Source: Leptospira ilyithenensis (GTDB lineage: Bacteria > Spirochaetota > Leptospiria > Leptospirales > Leptospiraceae). Taken from it: 64,000 nt of DNA. Made by a program: the position numbers and the translations under genes. Position 1 is the stretch's first letter. Every line of letters begins with the position of its first letter. Location of the stretch: NCBI RefSeq assembly GCF_004771005.1, contig NZ_RQHV01000062.1, positions 248,001-312,000 of the forward strand, read 5' to 3'. Positions 35,133-43,841 of this stretch are shown in pieces. The notes under the pieces are model-generated. The model saw only the letters and a list, made by a program, of their open reading frames with translations. It was not told where the DNA came from and made no database searches.

Positions 35133-35564
35133 TTACGTAGTTCGCATAACGATGTTTAATAGACGATTGTTTTGGTTGAGCCTTTCAATCATCAGGTTGT
35201 AAGTCATTTGGTTTTGATTGGCTTCCACGATTTCTTTTTCAATGTCCACATTGTTTCCGTCAGGGCGCATGGTCGTGAGATAATCCACGTTCACTTTCGG
35301 TTTTACATCTCTGTAATCAAGAGGTTTGAAAAATTCGATATGTTTTTCGTTTGTGATGAGGGTAGGGACTGCTTTTTCCTTTTCTATTTTTTCGGATTCG
35401 AAGGCACGTTTGAGCATAGACTCGAAATTCACCTCCGAACGTTTGAAATGAGGAACATCCGCGTTGGAGATATTGTCAGTCAGAACCTTTCTTTTGGTCA
35501 TCGCGGCACCGAGGCCTCTTTCCAAAAGATCCTGCGTTTTCATAAAATGAGTAGATTCGAACAT
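35133..35564 (-). CDS. flgB: Flagellar basal-body rod protein FlgB
   Basis: The 143-residue protein is the proximal rod subunit. The N-terminus (TQDLLERGLGAAMTKRKVLTDNISNADVPHFKRSEVNFE) and the C-terminal VDIEKEIVEANQNQMTYNLMIERLNQNNRLLNIVMRT match FlgB. It lies 15 bases downstream of the fatty acid hydroxylase gene on the same strand and may be read from the same transcript. A fair Shine-Dalgarno (agaggg) precedes the ATG. Confidence 0.94.
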   Translation of the reverse strand: MFESTHFMKTQDLLERGLGAAMTKRKVLTDNISNADVPHFKRSEVNFESMLKRAFESEKIEKEKAVPTLITNEKHIEFFKPLDYRDVKPKVNVDYLTTMRPDGNNVDIEKEIVEANQNQMTYNLMIERLNQNNRLLNIVMRTT

Positions 35565-35579
35565 GACTAACCCTCTGGT

Positions 35580-36443
35580 TTATCCTTCGACCAGATTCTC
35601 TACCGGGTTAAGCGATTTATGTCGTTTAGCCTCTCCTTTTTTTATGCGATCCTCGACAACCTGCTCGAAATAGGTCTCGTAATTGGGAAAATTTGTCCCC
35701 ATGATCCGATCCCAAACATTGAAATAAAGGCTATAATTGCCCTGAAACTTCTGGTGATGAAGATTGTGATGGGTGGATGTATTGATCCATTTGGTCAATG
35801 GACCTCTCGCCCAGGATTTGGGGAAAAATTCATAACCCAGATGCCACCAGATGTTCATCACCATCGCATAGAAAGTATGGAAGATCACTACGTTGAAATG
35901 AATCGGGACAAACATGATGAAAGGAACGATATAGATTCCTTCGAGGAATGCCTCTGTCGCTTGGAAACGGTAGGCAGCGAGAGGAGAAGGATTGATAGAC
36001 ATATGGTGTTCGGAATGAACATAGGGATATACTTTCCGGTTGTGGGCAAATCTATGCATCCAATAGAACCATGTCTCGTGCCAAACGGTAATCAATAGAA
36101 AACTGAAGAGAGCATAACCCCAAGCTTCGAGTCCGGTGATGGAACCGAAATAAACTTTGTTTGGAATCAATTTCATCTTGGAGAGAGTGATATTGACTGT
36201 TGCAATCAAGGTGAACATTATCAATGTAACAGCTGATTGACGAAACTCTTGCCAAACCTTTTCTACTTTAGGATAAACCTTTTGAATTCTGAATTTTTCA
36301 AAATAATTCTTTTTCCAAAGATAGAAAAACAAAAAAGCAAAACCTGCAATCGGATAATAGCGGATAAAATTCATGATAAGTTGTGCAAAAGAAACTTTCG
36401 TTACACAATCTAAAACAAGCTCACATTGAATGGGTCCGAACAT
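35580..36443 (-). CDS. Fatty acid hydroxylase/sterol desaturase family protein
   Basis: From the ATG at 36443 the protein has 287 residues and the three histidine boxes of this di-iron membrane family: HRFAH (130-134), HSEHH (143-147) and HHNLHH (225-230). Four to five hydrophobic segments are seen. Reactions in the family include hydroxylation and desaturation of lipids; the substrate is not predictable. An upstream in-frame start would add 18 residues without conserved sequence. It is the first gene before flgB on this strand. Confidence 0.85.
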   Translation of the reverse strand: MFGPIQCELVLDCVTKVSFAQLIMNFIRYYPIAGFAFLFFYLWKKNYFEKFRIQKVYPKVEKVWQEFRQSAVTLIMFTLIATVNITLSKMKLIPNKVYFGSITGLEAWGYALFSFLLITVWHETWFYWMHRFAHNRKVYPYVHSEHHMSINPSPLAAYRFQATEAFLEGIYIVPFIMFVPIHFNVVIFHTFYAMVMNIWWHLGYEFFPKSWARGPLTKWINTSTHHNLHHQKFQGNYSLYFNVWDRIMGTNFPNYETYFEQVVEDRIKKGEAKRHKSLNPVENLVEG

Positions 36444-36567
36444 CGGCAGCCTCCAAAAAATTTCTGATCTTAAGTTTACTCCGGTTTTAAAAACCAATCG
36501 ACCGAATGGATCAATCCGGAAAGAAAAAAGAATCCGGATACATCCATTCGGAACAGATTCGTAAGGA

Positions 36568-37662
36568 TTACGATTTTATTTTCTTTCGGTATTCCGTAGG
36601 ACTCATACCTGTTTCTCTGCGAAATGCATCGTAGAATGTGGATTTTGAGGGAAATCCTACCTCGTACGCAATGGAGAGGATCGTCTTTTCTTTTTTTTCA
36701 GCACAGAGAGTTTTTGCTTCTTTGATCCGATAAAAATTGACAAACTGAAAAAAGTTTTTTCCCAAATGGAGATTCAGGTATTCGGAAAGTTGGTGGGGAG
36801 AGAGGGAGATTCGGGAGGCAAGCTCGGAAAGATTCAATTCATCTTCCCTATAGATTTTTTCCTCTTCCATCAGATGTTTCAATCCGTTGCCGATCTCGTC
36901 CAGATTGACGGAACTCAACTGTGTGGTTTGGTATTTTTTTGCGTCTTGTACGATCCGTTTGACTTCGTGCATCAGTTCCGGATTCCTCTGTCTCATAAAA
37001 TAGACCCAAATGATCAGGACTCCGAAAATACTTGAAACTATATCCAACCCGTATCTGGAATTGTAAGAGATGGTGATAAATCCAATGATTCCCGACACTC
37101 CTGAAATGAATAATACTAGAAACACCAAACGAAGGTGAGCTGAAGATTGGATCATCTCCCAGCGGACGTACCGGAAAATTTGTTTGAACACGTAGTAGAT
37201 GGAGTAAAAAATAGGTAATTGAACGATAACGATTGAGAGTTTGATTAGAAGAGGTATCCCCTGAACAGGGAATTTCTCGAAAAGCAGTCTTTTTTCGTCC
37301 GCATTACTTGCGTAATATGGTAGGAGCAGAAGGATTATAATTGCGCTAGGAGCCAATTCCCAAAAATTGATTTTTTCAAAACCTTTGTCCTCTCTCCAAA
37401 TGGAAGAAAAATACCTTTTGAGCAGTGCACCAAGGAATGCCGCCAAAGGGAGATGGATTAAATAAAGATGAGGAAAAAGAAGAATGGCATCCGTTCCTAC
37501 GAGAACAGTGTGGGTTTGAAAGATCCCTCCTAGTAAAAACAACAAGGCTTGGATATAGGACTGGTAGGATTTTTCTCTGGTTATGATCTCCCCTATGGCG
37601 AATAAAAAGGAAAGTCCTCCCGTGAATGCGATGAATCCCTGAATGTAAATGGAATGGTGCAC
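36568..37662 (-). CDS. AraC-family regulator with membrane N-terminus
   Basis: The 364-residue protein has seven hydrophobic segments in the first 230 residues, then an AraC-type DNA-binding domain (about 265-360) with the helix-turn-helix ELASRISLSPHQLSEYLN and the second one SIAYEVGFPSKSTFYDAFRRETGMSPTEYRK. Membrane-attached AraC proteins of this kind respond to extracellular or membrane signals. Targets are unknown; the nearest divergent operon is the Mla-type cluster, 93 bases away, a plausible target by position only. Confidence 0.88.
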   Translation of the reverse strand: MHHSIYIQGFIAFTGGLSFLFAIGEIITREKSYQSYIQALLFLLGGIFQTHTVLVGTDAILLFPHLYLIHLPLAAFLGALLKRYFSSIWREDKGFEKINFWELAPSAIIILLLLPYYASNADEKRLLFEKFPVQGIPLLIKLSIVIVQLPIFYSIYYVFKQIFRYVRWEMIQSSAHLRLVFLVLFISGVSGIIGFITISYNSRYGLDIVSSIFGVLIIWVYFMRQRNPELMHEVKRIVQDAKKYQTTQLSSVNLDEIGNGLKHLMEEEKIYREDELNLSELASRISLSPHQLSEYLNLHLGKNFFQFVNFYRIKEAKTLCAEKKEKTILSIAYEVGFPSKSTFYDAFRRETGMSPTEYRKKIKS

Positions 37663-37755
37663 GTATTTTAATTTTGTCTCCCAAACACTTAGAAAATCAA
37701 AATAAAATCACTTGCCATAAATAAGAAACCAGTATTATTTTAGATAGAAAATATC

Positions 37756-38880
37756 GTGGCAGAAAATGCTAGATCAACATCATTTTTATGGGAAGGGAGC
37801 ACTCTGGAAGTCTATCTTCCTGAAGTATTATTGTCTCACCAAACAGCGGAAACATGGGCCGAGGCGGATTCTCAATTAAAAAACAAATCCCCTCAGTTGA
37901 TTAGGGTCATTGCAAAAAAATTAAAAAACACGGATTCTTCCGGGATTTCTTTTTTGCATTTTCTGAAAACCTTCCAGGAAAACAAACACAACCGATTCGA
38001 ATTACATGGGTTAAACGAAAAATTTCAATATTCCTACAAGATTGCCACGGAAGAATCCAAGGCTTCCTTTCGTCCTCCCGAACTCAAATTGGGCAAACCG
38101 GAAGAAATCGGAAAATTCACCATCGAATATATACGGGAACTGTCGTTTTTGATTTCTTTCACGGGCGAATTGACAGTATCTTTTTGGAAATCGGTATTTC
38201 GTCCTTCGCGCATTCGTTGGAAAGACGTATTCCGTGTTTCGGAAGCAATGGGAGTGAACGCATTTCCCATCATTGCCATGATAGGATTTCTACTGGGACT
38301 TATCATGTCCTTTCAATCGGCGATTCCGATGCGCAGGTTCGGTGCCGAAATTTTTGTGGCAAACTTAGTCGGCCTGTCTTTATTCAGAGAGCTTGGACCT
38401 CTTATGACTGCGTTCATTCTGTCCGGCAGATCAGGTTCCGCCTTTGCTGCCGAACTTGGAACGATGAAGGTATCGGAAGAGATTGATGCTTTGACGACGA
38501 TGGGTCTTCCTCCCGTTCAGTTTTTGATTGTCCCGAGACTTGTAGCTTCACTTCTCATGACCCCTCTCCTAACAGTTGTTTTTAATCTCTTCGGTCTGAT
38601 TGGGGGTGCGATCGTACTACTCAGTTTTGGTTTTCCTCTCGTTACTTTTGTCAACCAAGTGAATATAGCTGTCGGCTTCAACGATATTGCAGGCGGCCTT
38701 TTAAAATCTTATTTTTTCGGAATGATCATTGCCGCGATAGGATGTTATCGCGGATTGAAAACCACAACCGGTGCCGGTGCCGTAGGAGAGTCGACAACTG
38801 CAGCAGTAGTCGGTTCCATCATATTAGTTTCGATTTTGGACGGGATATTTTCCATCGTTTACTTTTATCTGGGGATATAA
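37756..38880 (+). CDS. mlaE: STAS-MlaE fusion: lipid ABC transporter permease
   Basis: The 374-residue protein has an N-terminal soluble domain (about 10-105) that looks like the STAS domain of MlaB (NTDSSGISFLHFLKTF), and a C-terminal MlaE permease domain (about 130-370) with GFLLGLIMSFQSAIPMRRFGAEIFVANLVGLSLFRELGPLMTAFILSGRSGSAFAAELGTMKVSEEIDAL. It moves lipids between inner and outer membranes with MlaF and MlaD. The start is GTG. Its stop overlaps the mlaF start (TAATG). In E. coli MlaB is a separate protein. Confidence 0.93.
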   Translation: MAENARSTSFLWEGSTLEVYLPEVLLSHQTAETWAEADSQLKNKSPQLIRVIAKKLKNTDSSGISFLHFLKTFQENKHNRFELHGLNEKFQYSYKIATEESKASFRPPELKLGKPEEIGKFTIEYIRELSFLISFTGELTVSFWKSVFRPSRIRWKDVFRVSEAMGVNAFPIIAMIGFLLGLIMSFQSAIPMRRFGAEIFVANLVGLSLFRELGPLMTAFILSGRSGSAFAAELGTMKVSEEIDALTTMGLPPVQFLIVPRLVASLLMTPLLTVVFNLFGLIGGAIVLLSFGFPLVTFVNQVNIAVGFNDIAGGLLKSYFFGMIIAAIGCYRGLKTTTGAGAVGESTTAAVVGSIILVSILDGIFSIVYFYLGI

Positions 38881-39644
38881 TGGAAGACTCAATCATAGAA
38901 GTAGAACATTTGAAAACCGGATACGGCCAAAATATCGTTATGAATGATATTTCTTTCTCTGTCAAAAGAGGAGAGATCTTCGGAATTTTAGGCGGTTCGG
39001 GCTGTGGCAAGTCCACGGTTCTAAAAAATATGATCGGGCTTACACCACCTATCAGCGGTAAGATTTGGATCGAAGAAGACGATATCGTCACCGCTGAAGG
39101 AAAGGACAAAATCCGTATTTGGAATAAGATCGGGGTAATGTACCAACAAAGTGCTCTCTTCGGTTCCATGACATTATTGCAAAATGTAAAACTTCCTTTG
39201 GAAGAATTTACAAATCTTCCCGTCGAAGCTATGGATACGATCGCAAGAATGAAGCTGAAGATGGTGGGACTCGAAGCATTCGTAGATCTTATGCCGTCCG
39301 AACTTTCCGGTGGGATGAAAAAAAGAGCCGCTATTGCGCGGGCAATGGCGATGGACCCTGAAATATTATTTTTAGATGAACCGTCAGCCGGGCTTGATCC
39401 TATTACGAGCGTGGATTTGGATCATCTGATCATTCGTTTGTCCAGATCTCTTGGAGTCACTTTTGTAATCGTGACTCATGAATTGCCGTCTGTTTTCACT
39501 ATGGCGGATCGAGTGATTGTTTTGGACAAAGAAACAAAGGGGATAATTGCCGAAGGTCGTCCCAAAGATTTAAAGGAAAAAGCAAAAGGATCTTTTGTGT
39601 ATAGATTTTTCAACCGACTATCCGAGGAGAATATTAAAAAATGA
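38880..39644 (+). CDS. mlaF: Lipid ABC transporter ATPase (MlaF)
   Basis: The 254-residue ATPase has Walker A GGSGCGKST (38-46), ABC signature LSGGMKKRAAIARA, and Walker B ILFLDEPSAGLD, followed by the switch His in VTHE. The MlaF-type PISGKIWIEEDDI segment is present. The start ATG overlaps the mlaE stop by one base (taATG); a longer frame upstream is within mlaE and rejected. It ends overlapping mlaD by four bases. Confidence 0.95.
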   Translation: MEDSIIEVEHLKTGYGQNIVMNDISFSVKRGEIFGILGGSGCGKSTVLKNMIGLTPPISGKIWIEEDDIVTAEGKDKIRIWNKIGVMYQQSALFGSMTLLQNVKLPLEEFTNLPVEAMDTIARMKLKMVGLEAFVDLMPSELSGGMKKRAAIARAMAMDPEILFLDEPSAGLDPITSVDLDHLIIRLSRSLGVTFVIVTHELPSVFTMADRVIVLDKETKGIIAEGRPKDLKEKAKGSFVYRFFNRLSEENIKK

Positions 39645-40588
39645 ATCAAATGAATATGAGTTACTTTAAGGTGGGTGTCTTTGTTCTCGCCAGTTTTTTT
39701 GCTCTAATCGGATTTGTAATTACATTCACTGCAGGTGCTTTGTTTCAAAGATCGATCAAATTGGAAACATACTTTGACGAATCGGTACAAGGCTTGGATA
39801 TCGGTTCTCCCGTAAAACACAGGGGCGTCAAAGTGGGTTCGGTAGAAGCGATTTCATTTGTACAAAACGAATACCCTGACAAGCTGGACGGAGAAATGTC
39901 TTATCGTTACGGGCGTTATGTGATCATAAAGATGTCTGTTCCCGATTTTGTGCAGGGAGTGAGCGGGAACGAACTAAAAAAAACGGTGGAAAGAATGATT
40001 CATAACGGACTGCGTGTTCGTTTGGCGTCCCAGGGACTTACCGGAACCGCATATTTGGAATTGGATTATCTTAACCCGGAAAAGAATCCTCCTTTGGACA
40101 TCAAATGGGAACCTAAAACGAATTACATCCCTTCCGCACCGAGCACCATTTCCCGTTTTACCGCCTCAGTCGATAAGTTTTTCGATTCTTTGGACAAAGC
40201 AGATATAAGCAAGATATTAACAGGTGTTAATGATTTGGTGAATAACCTCAATCAAACTGTAACCGATGCACGACTGGGTGATATTTCCAAGGAAGCGATC
40301 GGTTTGCTTGCGGAACTTCGTAAAACAAATGCGGAAGTGAAAAACCTAATTGCGCAACCCGAACTTCAGAACACTCCCAAAAAAATCGATCAGACAATCA
40401 CGCAGTTGCAGACAACAATCAAAAGATTGGATACTCTTCTTGCTTCCAACCAAGGAGATATTTCCGTTTCTATTGAAAATCTCCGGATTGCTTCCGAGGA
40501 TTTAAGAGAAGTGACGGCAAATGCCAAAAAATACCCGTCTCAGTTTTTATTCGGAGAAGCTCCCAATAAATCCAAGATATGGAAATAA
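39641..40588 (+). CDS. mlaD: MCE-family lipid-binding protein (MlaD)
   Basis: The 315-residue protein has an N-terminal membrane anchor (about 8-33) and an MCE domain (about 38-130) with ETYFDESVQGLDIGSPVKHRGVKVGSVEAI, the mammalian-cell-entry motif, followed by the GLTGTAYLELDYL strand. A long helical C-terminus (about 165-305) with heptad-like repeats follows. MlaD-like hexamers carry lipids across the periplasm. It overlaps mlaF by ATGA. No mlaC or mlaA gene is adjacent. Confidence 0.93.
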   Translation: MNQMNMSYFKVGVFVLASFFALIGFVITFTAGALFQRSIKLETYFDESVQGLDIGSPVKHRGVKVGSVEAISFVQNEYPDKLDGEMSYRYGRYVIIKMSVPDFVQGVSGNELKKTVERMIHNGLRVRLASQGLTGTAYLELDYLNPEKNPPLDIKWEPKTNYIPSAPSTISRFTASVDKFFDSLDKADISKILTGVNDLVNNLNQTVTDARLGDISKEAIGLLAELRKTNAEVKNLIAQPELQNTPKKIDQTITQLQTTIKRLDTLLASNQGDISVSIENLRIASEDLREVTANAKKYPSQFLFGEAPNKSKIWK

Positions 40589-40605
40589 CGGATAAAAGTT
40601 CAGTT

Positions 40606-41223
40606 ATGCTATTTAAAAAGAAAATCTCATTTTCCGTTGTTCCGATCCTCGTCACCTTTATTTCGTTTGGTTGTTTTGGAATTTCCAAAACATTTCCTGA
40701 AAAAAAGTTCTTTCTGGTTGAGACAGGATTTTCCGGTCCGAATTTTTATCCTCCGAAGGGATCTGCCCTCAAAGTAAGACGGTTTTCCATTTCACAAAAA
40801 TTTGAAGGTAAGGAGCTTGTGTATAGAAAAGACGATGTGAGCTATGAATCCGACTATTACAATCTTTTCTTTATTCCGCCGGCTACCAACTTGAAAGAAG
40901 AGATTTTAAAAGGTTTGATCCAGCTCAAACTGTTTGAATGGGATGCAAATTCCAATACTAAAATAGAGCCCACACATTATTTGGAAGCTAACGTGCGTTC
41001 TTTGTATGGTGATTTTAGAAATTCTCCGAAAGCGGTAATGGAAATAGAATTTTTGTTCTATATAGAAGTCGATGGCAATACAAAGATTTTACTTCGAAAA
41101 ACGTATGAAAAAGCGGCTCCTATCGGTAAAAAAGAACCGGAAGCTTTGGTCCTCGGTTGGAACGAAGCTTTGGGGCAAATCGGAAAGGAACTGGAAACCG
41201 ACCTTCGGGATAAAATCAAATAA
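40606..41223 (+). CDS. ABC-type transport auxiliary lipoprotein (PqiC-like)
   Basis: From the ATG at 40606 the protein has 205 residues with a signal peptide ending ISFGC, a lipobox. An ATG nine codons earlier (40579) would overlap mlaD by 10 bases and is the alternative start. The body fits the auxiliary lipoprotein family that partners Mce transporters: FFLVETG near the start, LKVRRFSISQKFEGKELVYRKDDVSYESDYYNLFFIPP, and a late TYEKAAPI-type segment. It probably links the MlaD tube to the outer membrane. Confidence 0.8.
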   Translation: MLFKKKISFSVVPILVTFISFGCFGISKTFPEKKFFLVETGFSGPNFYPPKGSALKVRRFSISQKFEGKELVYRKDDVSYESDYYNLFFIPPATNLKEEILKGLIQLKLFEWDANSNTKIEPTHYLEANVRSLYGDFRNSPKAVMEIEFLFYIEVDGNTKILLRKTYEKAAPIGKKEPEALVLGWNEALGQIGKELETDLRDKIK

Positions 41224-41387
41224 GCGTTTCATCAAATGCATAGGTAGTTTCCGCAACTAGTAACTATCCCCTATTGAAATGGGTTGGATTTCGTGTAATA
41301 TGTTTTTTGTTAGCGTTTTGAAACTGCGGGTTGGTGATCCGGCCCACGTTGCTCCTTTCGGATAAAAATGCTTCAAGGAAAAATCGA

Positions 41388-41681
41388 ATGAAACTAGATC
41401 GGAAGTGGAACTTGGGAATTTTTTGGATTTTGAATCTATCTTTGTTTTTATTTGTCGGATGCGCTTCCGGCAATTATTACGAAAGGGATTGTTTCAATGA
41501 TCCATCTTGCAGAAACAATCAATACTACAATAGAAATTCTGGAAATTACAACTACAATAGGATGTATTATTACCAACAACCTTCTTATAACCGCCAAGGC
41601 GGAGACGCCCATCACAATCCATTCCATGTTCCAGCGGGAAGATTTCATAATGCGGGCAATCCAGGTAAGTGGAAGTTATAG
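41388..41681 (+). CDS. Small Asn/Tyr-rich lipoprotein
   Basis: From the ATG at 41388 (Shine-Dalgarno aagga seven bases upstream) the protein has 97 residues: signal peptide ending LFVGC, lipobox, then a mature part very rich in Asn and Tyr (NNQYYNRNSGNYNYNRMYYYQQ) with two further cysteines and a His-containing tail HHNPFHVPAGRFH. No family is recognised. Composition suggests an unfolded surface or spacer protein. It stands between the Mla operon and the GNAT gene. Confidence 0.65.
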   Translation: MKLDRKWNLGIFWILNLSLFLFVGCASGNYYERDCFNDPSCRNNQYYNRNSGNYNYNRMYYYQQPSYNRQGGDAHHNPFHVPAGRFHNAGNPGKWKL

Positions 41682-41757
41682 GTATAAATTAAAAAAGATT
41701 TGGATTTTAGAATTGAAAATATGAGGAAAGCTTCATATTTTAGATTCAGATTTTTCT

Positions 41758-42396
41758 ATGACAAACATATCAAACAAAGATTTTTCCATTCGCCCCGCTC
41801 TTCCGGAAGATGTAGAAGGGGTGATTCCTTTGATTTATTCTTCCGGTCCCAAGGCATGGTCTTTTGTATTTCAGGAAGGGGTTGTCGGTCCTTTTGATTT
41901 TTTGCGAAAGGCCTTTCTTAAACGAGGCAATACGATTTCTTATTCAAATCATTTTGTCGCAATCAAAGGAGATTTGGTAGTAGGAAGCCTTATCATTTAC
42001 AAGCAACCAGTTTTTCTATTATTAACCGTCGGTACTGCAATCAGAATTTTTTTTACATACGGTATTCGGGCATTGAGGGTGATCGGTCGCGGACTCAAAA
42101 CCGAAGCAATGATTCAACCTCCAAAATCGGATTGTCTGTATTTGGGTCATATCTCTGTATCAGAATCGGAGAGAAAAAAGGGGATCGCAAAGGAGATTAT
42201 GCGTTATGCGGTCAGCGCAAATCCTGTTTCGAAAAAAATATCTTTGGATGTTTCCGTAGAAAATGAATCTGCCATTTCTCTCTATAAAAGTTTGGGATTT
42301 CAGGTGGTCGCTACCAGAAATCTTCCCGGTTCTCCTGGTATTGTGCCTGATCATCATTATATGGAAGTAGAGAGAAAGGATTTTAAATTTTCATAA
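41758..42396 (+). CDS. GNAT-family N-acetyltransferase
   Basis: The 212-residue protein has the GNAT fold, with SIRPALPEDVEGVIPLIY at the start, the acetyl-CoA-binding loop LGHISVSESERKKGIAKEIMRYA (R/Q-x-x-G-x-G/A) and VSVENESAISLYKSLGFQ as the final motif. A hydrophobic stretch near residues 80-110 is unusual for this family and may hold a membrane contact. Substrate is unknown. Confidence 0.82.
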   Translation: MTNISNKDFSIRPALPEDVEGVIPLIYSSGPKAWSFVFQEGVVGPFDFLRKAFLKRGNTISYSNHFVAIKGDLVVGSLIIYKQPVFLLLTVGTAIRIFFTYGIRALRVIGRGLKTEAMIQPPKSDCLYLGHISVSESERKKGIAKEIMRYAVSANPVSKKISLDVSVENESAISLYKSLGFQVVATRNLPGSPGIVPDHHYMEVERKDFKFS

Positions 42397-42510
42397 GATC
42401 TGAATAGGGGTTCCCGACCGAAGAAAACCGAAAGTCAATGCGGGATTCCTTACTAAAATAAAATGCATCTAAGTTCTTGACTCTTTTTTTTGGAAAAATA
42501 GAATGCAACG

Positions 42511-43656
42511 GTGCGCCTGATAGAATCCATAGCACCTTTCTATTTTGTTCTCATCTTAACGGAGATTCTGTATACCTATAAATACAAACTTACTTTTTAC
42601 AGCTTTAGGGATTCGGTAGCGGATTTGAGTTTGGGAACTCTTAGCCGAATTGCCGACGGTGTTATCCTTTTAGGAATTGTTTTTGTTTACCAATCTTTGC
42701 AAAATTTGTTTTCTTTTGAAGATTTTCTTCCCTTGTCTTTGGTGAGTTACAAGTCTCCTTACAGTTGGGTGATTCTTTTTATTTTGGTCGATTTTCTATT
42801 TTATTGGGCGCACAGGTTTGCACATGAAATCAATTTATTTTGGGCATCTCATGTAGTGCATCATTCCAGCGAAGAGTTTAATTTGTCAGTAGCGCTCAGA
42901 CAATCGTTTGTTCGAAATCTTTTTATCGGGATTTTTTATCTTCCTTTGGCGGTTTTTGGATTTTCTGCGGAGGCTTATCTAATCACTGATGCTTTGAATC
43001 GCACCTACCAGTTCTGGGTGCACACTCGAATTATTGATAAGCTTCCTTTTTGGTATGAGTTGATATTTGTAACACCGTCCCATCATAGAGTGCATCATGC
43101 GGTGAACCCGCGTTATATTGATAAAAATTACGGAGGAGTGTTTATTTTTTGGGACAGATGGTTCGGGACTTTTGAAGAGGAAAAAGAAGAACCCGTATAC
43201 GGTGTTGTCAAACCTTTGGGAACATTTCAACCGATTTTGGCGGAGATTCATGTGTTTTCGGATTTGTTTCGTGACTTTCGACTGACAAAGAATAAACGGG
43301 AAGGCATTCTAGGATTTTTCAAACCTCCCGGATTCCGGCCTTCCGATTTGCCCGCTTACCCGAAACCAAGACCTGTTAGTCCGTATAGTTTTACAAAGTT
43401 TTATCCTAAAGGAAAGGAAACAAACGGATTTCGATTTTATATAATTTCCCAGTTTGTCATTACTGCTTTGTCTTCTTTGGTTTTTATTAAAACGTACGGG
43501 AAATGGACATATTTTGAAATTTCAGTTTTTACTTATGTGATTGTATTTTCGTTTTATTCTTTGGGCAAAGTATTAAATAGCCAAACAGACGTAAAGCGAT
43601 ACGAATTGGCGAAATGGTTGTTTTGGATTCTTATCGCCGGCTATTTTGCTCTATGA
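42511..43656 (+). CDS. Fatty acid hydroxylase/TMEM195-like membrane protein
   Basis: The 381-residue protein has the di-iron histidine boxes HRFAH (101-105), SHVVHH (113-118) and HHRVHH (191-196) and eight or so hydrophobic segments including three after the catalytic part. The layout resembles the alkylglycerol monooxygenase (TMEM195) group, whose extra C-terminal membrane region is also present. The reaction is probably lipid hydroxylation; the substrate is unknown. The start is GTG; an ATG just upstream is out of frame. It is followed by repeat copy C. Confidence 0.82.
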   Translation: MRLIESIAPFYFVLILTEILYTYKYKLTFYSFRDSVADLSLGTLSRIADGVILLGIVFVYQSLQNLFSFEDFLPLSLVSYKSPYSWVILFILVDFLFYWAHRFAHEINLFWASHVVHHSSEEFNLSVALRQSFVRNLFIGIFYLPLAVFGFSAEAYLITDALNRTYQFWVHTRIIDKLPFWYELIFVTPSHHRVHHAVNPRYIDKNYGGVFIFWDRWFGTFEEEKEEPVYGVVKPLGTFQPILAEIHVFSDLFRDFRLTKNKREGILGFFKPPGFRPSDLPAYPKPRPVSPYSFTKFYPKGKETNGFRFYIISQFVITALSSLVFIKTYGKWTYFEISVFTYVIVFSFYSLGKVLNSQTDVKRYELAKWLFWILIAGYFAL

Positions 43657-43671
43657 AATTTCGAGCCATTG

Positions 43672-43841
43672 GATGTGACATAATATTCTGCGGGATGGTT
43701 AAGCCCCCACCCTGAATCGGGTGGAGGAGGCGGGCTCGTGGGCTTTCCCTCCCCTTCGCCTTACCATAAAACCTTGCTGCCCGCGAACCCATTTCCCGAT
43801 TCATCGAAAATTCTTTTCAAAAGTTCGCCTTTTTGACCGGT
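43672..43841 (-). repeat. Dispersed repeat, inverted and shortened copy C
   Basis: Read on the minus strand this stretch begins gtcaaaaaggcgaacttttg, continues with cgggcagc and cccacgagcc, has the arm pair ccaccc / gggtgg, and ends attatgtcacat, the same order as copies A and B. The 70-base core between the arms of A and B, including the atcagc hairpin, is replaced by gattca. The arms make a clear hairpin at 43709-43726 (ccaccc-tgaatc-gggtgg on the plus strand). Confidence 0.65.
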
